In this document: piece by piece, positions 59,592-64,000 of the stretch
Numbering within the stretch: position 1 is the first letter of the stretch
Layout of the letters: each line of letters starts with the position of its first letter
Assembly (NCBI GenBank): GCA_001695595.3
Contig: MBPM02000048.1
Span: forward strand, 124,001 to 188,000
Direction of reading: 5' to 3'
Length of the DNA stretch: 64,000 nt
Origin: Plasmopara viticola
Lineage: Eukaryota; Oomycota; Peronosporomycetes; Peronosporales; Peronosporaceae
The notes under the pieces: generated by a model
Told to the model about the DNA's origin: nothing
Seen by the model: the letters and a program-made list of their open reading frames with translations, nothing else
Databases searched by the model: none
Translations under genes and position numbers: made by a program

Positions 59592-60420
59592 TCAAAGTTC
59601 AAGCCCAGCTCGTGAGCCCGCAGCTCGACCAACATAAAGAGCTTTAAAGGGTACGCTGTATAGACCGCTTTCATTTGAGCCAGACAACTTTATTCCTGTG
59701 TCTCGCACGTATGGTACCCGCAAGGAGATAGTTCTCTCACTGCGCACCCTTTTCGTTCCGGGCCTGCTAACTGTCAAATTCTTGTAAGTAGCTAAAGCTC
59801 TGGTCAAATTCTCGATAAGGAACAAGAGCTCGAGGTAGAGTCATAGCAAAAGGAAGTACGCTTGATGGTGTACCCGCGAGTAATCTCTGGGCCTGTGCTC
59901 GAGGAGGCGGCGACGAGTACATGGTATCCGGGCTTTGGTCTTGACGAGCGCTCGAGGTGTGAGACACGAAGCTTTAAGAGCACAATTGTTAGTCCCGCAG
60001 ACGCTTTGATCTGGCTCGAGCCCTATAAACCTCTGCAGAATGCAATGCGAGCCGTATCACACTTCATGAAACATCTGACAATGTCGAATCGTTTTTTAAG
60101 TGCTAGGTACAAAAGTAGAAGAAGCTGCACTTTCTGCTCGCGCTTCTTAAAGAGTTCAGCGAAGTCGATGCGCGAGTGGAGCGTACCCTTTTCATCCACA
60201 TTTTTTTCGCAAGCTACGGTGACAATGGCACAATAATGAGCTCGTAAAGCCTCGGCATATGACTCTCTTGTCTCGACAGTGAAGCGTCGAGCATTATTGC
60301 CTGGCGTTCCGGAATCGATAAAGATATATCAATGCTCACTAAAATCTGTCACGGTTGCAGCCACCCGTACACCAGCTTCCAAGCACGATTCGAGCGACAG
60401 AGCATAGTTCTCTTTGGGTC
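59592..60420 (-). pseudogene. Decayed minus-strand coding region, unassigned
   Basis: The minus strand holds long protein-like runs in changing frames. One runs from about 60,420 to 60,030 and includes VAATVTDFSEH, IDSGTPGNNARRFTVE and a long LFKKREQKVQLLLLLYLALK helix, broken by at least one stop. Others lie at about 60,020-59,830 (KLRVSHLE, GYTIKRTS) and 59,825-59,592. No single family explains them all. The middle part faintly resembles a flavin-reductase FAD-binding segment, but this is weak. A decayed gene is likely, and I did not attempt a reconstruction. Confidence 0.3.
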
Positions 60421-61586
60421 TAAGCCATGTCGACCTTTAATTATATCAATGTGTGAATACAGCTCTTTGAATTATGGCGCGCTTGACGCAGAGACACATC
60501 ATCAGTAAATAGCAAAACCACCACAAAACGGAGCATAAGCGATTGCTCAAACGCTGACTAGCAGCCTGGAGTTAATATCAGCAGAGCAAAGGACCCAAAA
60601 GAACCGAGCCGCTCGATGGACCCCAGTCTGTGTGCCTCGCTTTGCCGCGCTATTAAAAAGTTGTGGAAGTGATTGCCACAACCACGGCAATTTGAAGGGA
60701 GGCCCGGCTCATAAGGGATACTACCAATTCGGCCGCGCTTTTAATCTGTTTATTTTTAGAAATGATCATTGCCACCTTCTCAAATACAGGATTCCTAGCC
60801 ATATCTGCTACAAAAGCTTGTGGCCATGTTCAAAGCTTGTGACCGTATTCAAAGCTCACACCCATATTTTACCTAACTAGGTTGATCGCAATAACGTGTC
60901 ACCGTTTACGATACGCGTAGCTGAGTAGCAAGAAGATTTTATTCAAATATAAAATACCAAGAGAAGGCGACAACAATCAAGATAATGCAAATGTGTGTTT
61001 CATTTCGTGCTCTTTTCCTAGCTTTAAGATTGTAAAAAACTCGTTGCTTCTTTAACAGCAAAAACACCGACATCATGGTCACTTCGACCTCCCTGATGGA
61101 GATCAGGAGGCTTTCTCCTTTCTTTCCTTCAAAGTTTTCACGCTCACCGACACCGACTCCAATTAAGTAAAGCATACCCCTGAGGCACCGGTACATCGAT
61201 GCAGACGACCCCATCAATTCATGCCGATGGTGCCGTAGCAGAGCGCTCTCAAAACACATTAGCGTTTCCAGATGTACAGGACACGCCGGTTCCTTTGTTG
61301 CAATACCTTGAGGCGAGGCAAGACTGTCATCATATTCAGCATGTTTTAAATGCCCTAAGGCAGATGAGCATATACTTTATCGCCACAGAGAGGCAGTCAA
61401 AACGACTCAAGTGCTTTGATTCAAAGTCCGCCAGGTGCAATTAAGTTATCGTATCTATCCAGGAGGCACGAGGTCAAACTTTGTTTCCCACTTTTTTAAT
61501 GAAATTTTGATGTGACGCTTGTACGTCATAATGCGAGCTGAATCTTTCAAGTTAAATATTTACATTGACTTGATAGCAAAGTAATT

Positions 61587-61735
61587 CCTACTAATGTGTT
61601 GGTTATTAGACCATGTAATGCTTTTCTGTTATACTTAGTATCGTCATTTTACTATATGCTTGAGCTGTCACAGGATATATGTCGCGAAAAATTATTTTAC
61701 CGTGACATATACTGGGCACTGACGGTGCCAATAGT
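61587..61735 (+). repeat. Dispersed LTR-like repeat, copy near 61.6 kb
   Basis: ATTAGACCATGTAATGCTTT near 61,606 and GACATATACTGGGCACTGAC near 61,703 repeat the two-block arrangement seen near 0.4 kb (ATTAGGCCATGTGCTGGCTT) and 59.05 kb (ATTAGACCATGTGTTC). Confidence 0.45.
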
Positions 61736-62865
61736 CACGTTAGTGAAAAATTTTGATTGAGCCAGCATTTCTCATCTAAACTGAGCTCAAGTGTTAGCTG
61801 ACGCAAATCATTGCGCCACCCAGCTGCGCTTATCATGAATAGTCACACACTATTTCAACTCGCCAAAAAAGAACGAAGCTTGTAAACTTTGTTTAGAAGT
61901 CGCGAGCCTTTCTGGCAGGGATGGATATTTGTTTCTTCACAGAGGCGGTGGCAGTGATCGACTTTACATATGGATAGCGTCAAGGTGAGGCGCACTTGGA
62001 GACATTCTAAGTAAGCCTGCCCGTGATTGTGACGATAAATTTCAAGCTTAGCCTTCGAGCTGCAAGAAAGAGGGAATCGCACCGAGCTAGGTTCATCGAG
62101 CACACCTTTTTTTAATGGTCTTTGCTAAGCTGATGAAGGTAAGCAAACCTCTGAGCTTCTGGTCACCTCTTTAGCCTTTATCAATGCTTTGTTTGTGGTG
62201 ATATTCACTATTTGCAGTTGATGTGTCCCTGCGCCAAGCGCTCCAAGATTCAAAGACACGGTGTGCCAGCCGTATAATATGCCTCCAAAACCAACAGCCT
62301 TCAGTAGACGTGCAGCGGCCTACTAAGAGAAAGCTAAGTCTTGTCAACTACCAGATTAAAAATGAAAGTCGAAAGAGCTTAGCCGCGAGGAGATTTAACT
62401 CTAAAGCACGAAACGCACTTGAAGATTTGGCCTGCAGGCTACTGCAATTATGAAAAGTCTTAGTGCGTTATAAATTACGCTCAACAACTTACTATCGAAG
62501 AAAGGTAGCCATATGCCAAGGCTTCACGAAGAAATGTGGTTTTGTGATTGATGCCGAAAACGCGGTTTATTGTACGGTAAATCTATTGTGATTTTTTTTG
62601 TCTTCAAAAGCGCCAAACGCTGTTTGGACTTGGACTTGGATCTGAGATATGACCTCATGCAGGGTATAGTGCTGCTAAAGCATCACAGACCCTTGATCGA
62701 TTTGAAGATCAAGCGTTGTTTCTGGAAAAAGTTTAGTGAATCTTGAGTTCGCCTCTACCAGGAGTAGAAGCGAGACACAGAACGGAGTAGCTAGATGTAT
62801 TATACAAGAAAAAGTTATCGTTGGACACCGACAAGGTCGGGGACATGCGTCTAAAGCGTATAGTG

Positions 62866-63068
62866 GCACGTAAAGCGCTGAGCAGTGCTCGTAAGATACA
62901 GCACATGCTGCAGTTCTTGAATAAATTGACTGAATACAGCCACATCGAAGTGTATTATCGTTCTTTTCGAGCGCTGAGATGCTGTACGGCCACAGATACG
63001 TCCATTCTACCTATCTAGACATGAACAGACGTAATAGAGCCACAACTAGCTGCATCGGTCTCTTTAAT
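62866..63068 (+). repeat. Second site of the 100-bp repeat, about 2 units
   Basis: AAGCGCTGAGCAG near 62,872 and GAGCGCTGAGATG near 62,969 lie about 97 bp apart. The second unit continues through CTGTACGGCCACAGATACGT and AATAGAGCCACAACTAGC, as in the array at 24.8-25.4 kb in the same orientation. This shows that the unit is dispersed rather than confined to one array. Confidence 0.7.
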
Positions 63069-63780
63069 CTAAAGACGGTAACGCTTGGCAACCATGAACC
63101 AGTGTAGGGCGTCTAGACATGCTGGTATATGACAATAGCAGCCGGCTATATACCCTAAAAAAGGTCTGTTGAGAATGACTCGAAGGCAAAGAAAAAGGCT
63201 GGAACTCATACTTTTCGTAAACACGATGCCCGGGCTGAGCGAGATGTTTATGGCATAGCGCTGAGAGGCTTGTAAGGTCAAAGACATAGCCAGATTAGTG
63301 GCCATACGACCTATGGAAGAAATCCACAATGCTAGACACTTGAAGCCCACTGTAAATGTAGGTCCTGAGGAAGGCCGAAGACAGCTTGCTATGCACAAAT
63401 AAATGTGGCTTTGTATTTGCATGATAAAAGCATACGTCTGATCAAGGTGTGACAAAGTAGCATAAAATACGAGTATTTTGACCCGCTGGGAAAAGCAGAC
63501 CCTCCAAAGATTTACGTCCTATCCTTGTGCTGATCAAATTATTAAGAGTAAAATAATACTTTTTCGTCACGGCGGTGACGGATGATGCTCGATCCGCCGT
63601 CGCAAATTTTTCCGGAAAACCGTTGCTCGTGAATTGAAGTAGGCTCCATCTGACTACATAACACAGTAAATGAAGTAGACGTAGGACAATACCAACGTTG
63701 CCAAAATTACGTATCTGTATTTGTGCGACGTTGTATTGTGTCTCAATTATCCTTATAGAGAGGTTTGTCTGCTGCTAAAA

Positions 63781-64000
63781 ATGTCGTTGGAGTCACCTGC
63801 TGTTCTAAGCCATTTGAGCTCGTGGCTCACGTGTATCGATTTATATGCAGTGCGCATACTTAATCGCTGGTTCTATAAAGAAGTACCACGGCAAACATGG
63901 GAACTCACGGCCTGCCACATAAGCAGCCTCGCGTCCGTAAAGCATCTGCTTCACGTCTACACACGTGTGTGGCATCTGCGAATACAAGATACATTCCTAA
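63781..64000 (+). CDS. F-box-like protein, 5' end only (runs off window)
   Basis: An ATG at 63,781 opens a frame that stays open to the window end (73 codons). The start reads MSLESPAVLSHLSSWLTCID, followed by an LYAVRILNRWFYKEV helix and the conserved-type W of TWELTACHIS. This arrangement (short leader, L-x-x-L-x-x-x-D-L, R-x-x-N-R, V-x-x-x-x-W) resembles an F-box, which recruits substrates to SCF ubiquitin ligases. VKHLLHVYTRVWHLRIQD afterwards could begin leucine-rich repeats. The gene is incomplete, so the family assignment is tentative. Confidence 0.5.
   Translation, partial: MSLESPAVLSHLSSWLTCIDLYAVRILNRWFYKEVPRQTWELTACHISSLASVKHLLHVYTRVWHLRIQDTFL

Larger units (their letters stand above)
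55841..63780. other. Gene-poor region with decayed coding-like fragments and repeats
   Basis: No intact gene is seen in 7.9 kb. Minus-strand fragments with protein-like composition occur at 56,187-56,470 (five cysteines) and 56,758-57,012. The stretch at 59,592-60,420 is listed separately. LTR-like repeat copies lie near 57,836-57,970, 59,005-59,110 and 61,587-61,735. The 100-bp repeat reappears near 62.87-63.07 kb. A G8 run occurs near 58,003. ORFs near 61.2 and 62.3 kb show no motif. Confidence 0.5.

Noticed and set aside
61199..61444. 81-codon plus-strand ORF considered as a Crinkler fragment
   Set aside because: Neither LFLAK nor HVLV-type motifs are present, and the frame is short and isolated.

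Overview
The window looks like nuclear DNA of an oomycete, most likely a member of the Peronosporales (Phytophthora or downy mildew group). The evidence is compact genes of alternating orientation, many short introns (mostly 56-87 bp) with GTRNGT-type donors and CTAAY-like branch sites, oomycete-style initiators (GCTCATTT core) about 40 bp before two start codons, and gene content typical of stramenopiles. I cannot name the species. No plastid, bacterial or viral genes were recognised.

Genes lie in small dense islands separated by AT-rich gene deserts full of decayed repeats. Island 1 (7.0-20.8 kb): a secreted folate-receptor-like GPI protein, an AI-2E/PerM-type membrane protein, NDUFA9 of complex I, a DUF1640/MCUR1-like mitochondrial coiled-coil protein, a large Sen1/senataxin helicase (10 exons, about 2,484 aa) and a THEM6-like hot-dog thioesterase. 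Island 2 (26.4-28.2 kb): a Tudor-like + PWWP chromatin protein. Island 3 (36.3-42.1 kb): a second, divergent PWWP paralogue on the opposite strand, a RING/zinc-ribbon protein, an ankyrin protein and a guanylate kinase carrying an RIIa-like docking domain. Island 4 (49.4-55.8 kb): a family-16 methyltransferase, a PTPMT1-like phosphatase, a MULE transposase relic, a VOC/glyoxalase-like protein and an unassigned multi-pass membrane protein. An F-box-like gene starts at 63,781 and runs off the end.

Functionally this is a housekeeping set with a mitochondrial bias (NDUFA9, MCUR1-like, PTPMT1-like) plus chromatin and RNA factors (PWWP pair, Sen1). Several neighbours are head to head with 68-190 bp between start codons, which suggests shared promoters.

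The deserts (1-7.0, 20.8-26.4, 28.2-36.3, 42.1-49.4, 52.6-54.2 and 55.8-63.8 kb) hold a 100-bp tandem repeat with a second copy site 38 kb away, a MITE-like element with 76-bp inverted arms, small GGTGACTCA inverted repeats, a dispersed LTR-like family, a Ty3/gypsy RNase H relic and other decayed coding sequence. A 5' U2 snRNA fragment flanked by perfect 16-bp direct repeats sits just beyond the RING gene. No RXLR or Crinkler effector could be supported. Exon boundaries are read by eye from frame, splice signals and family fit, without transcript data.
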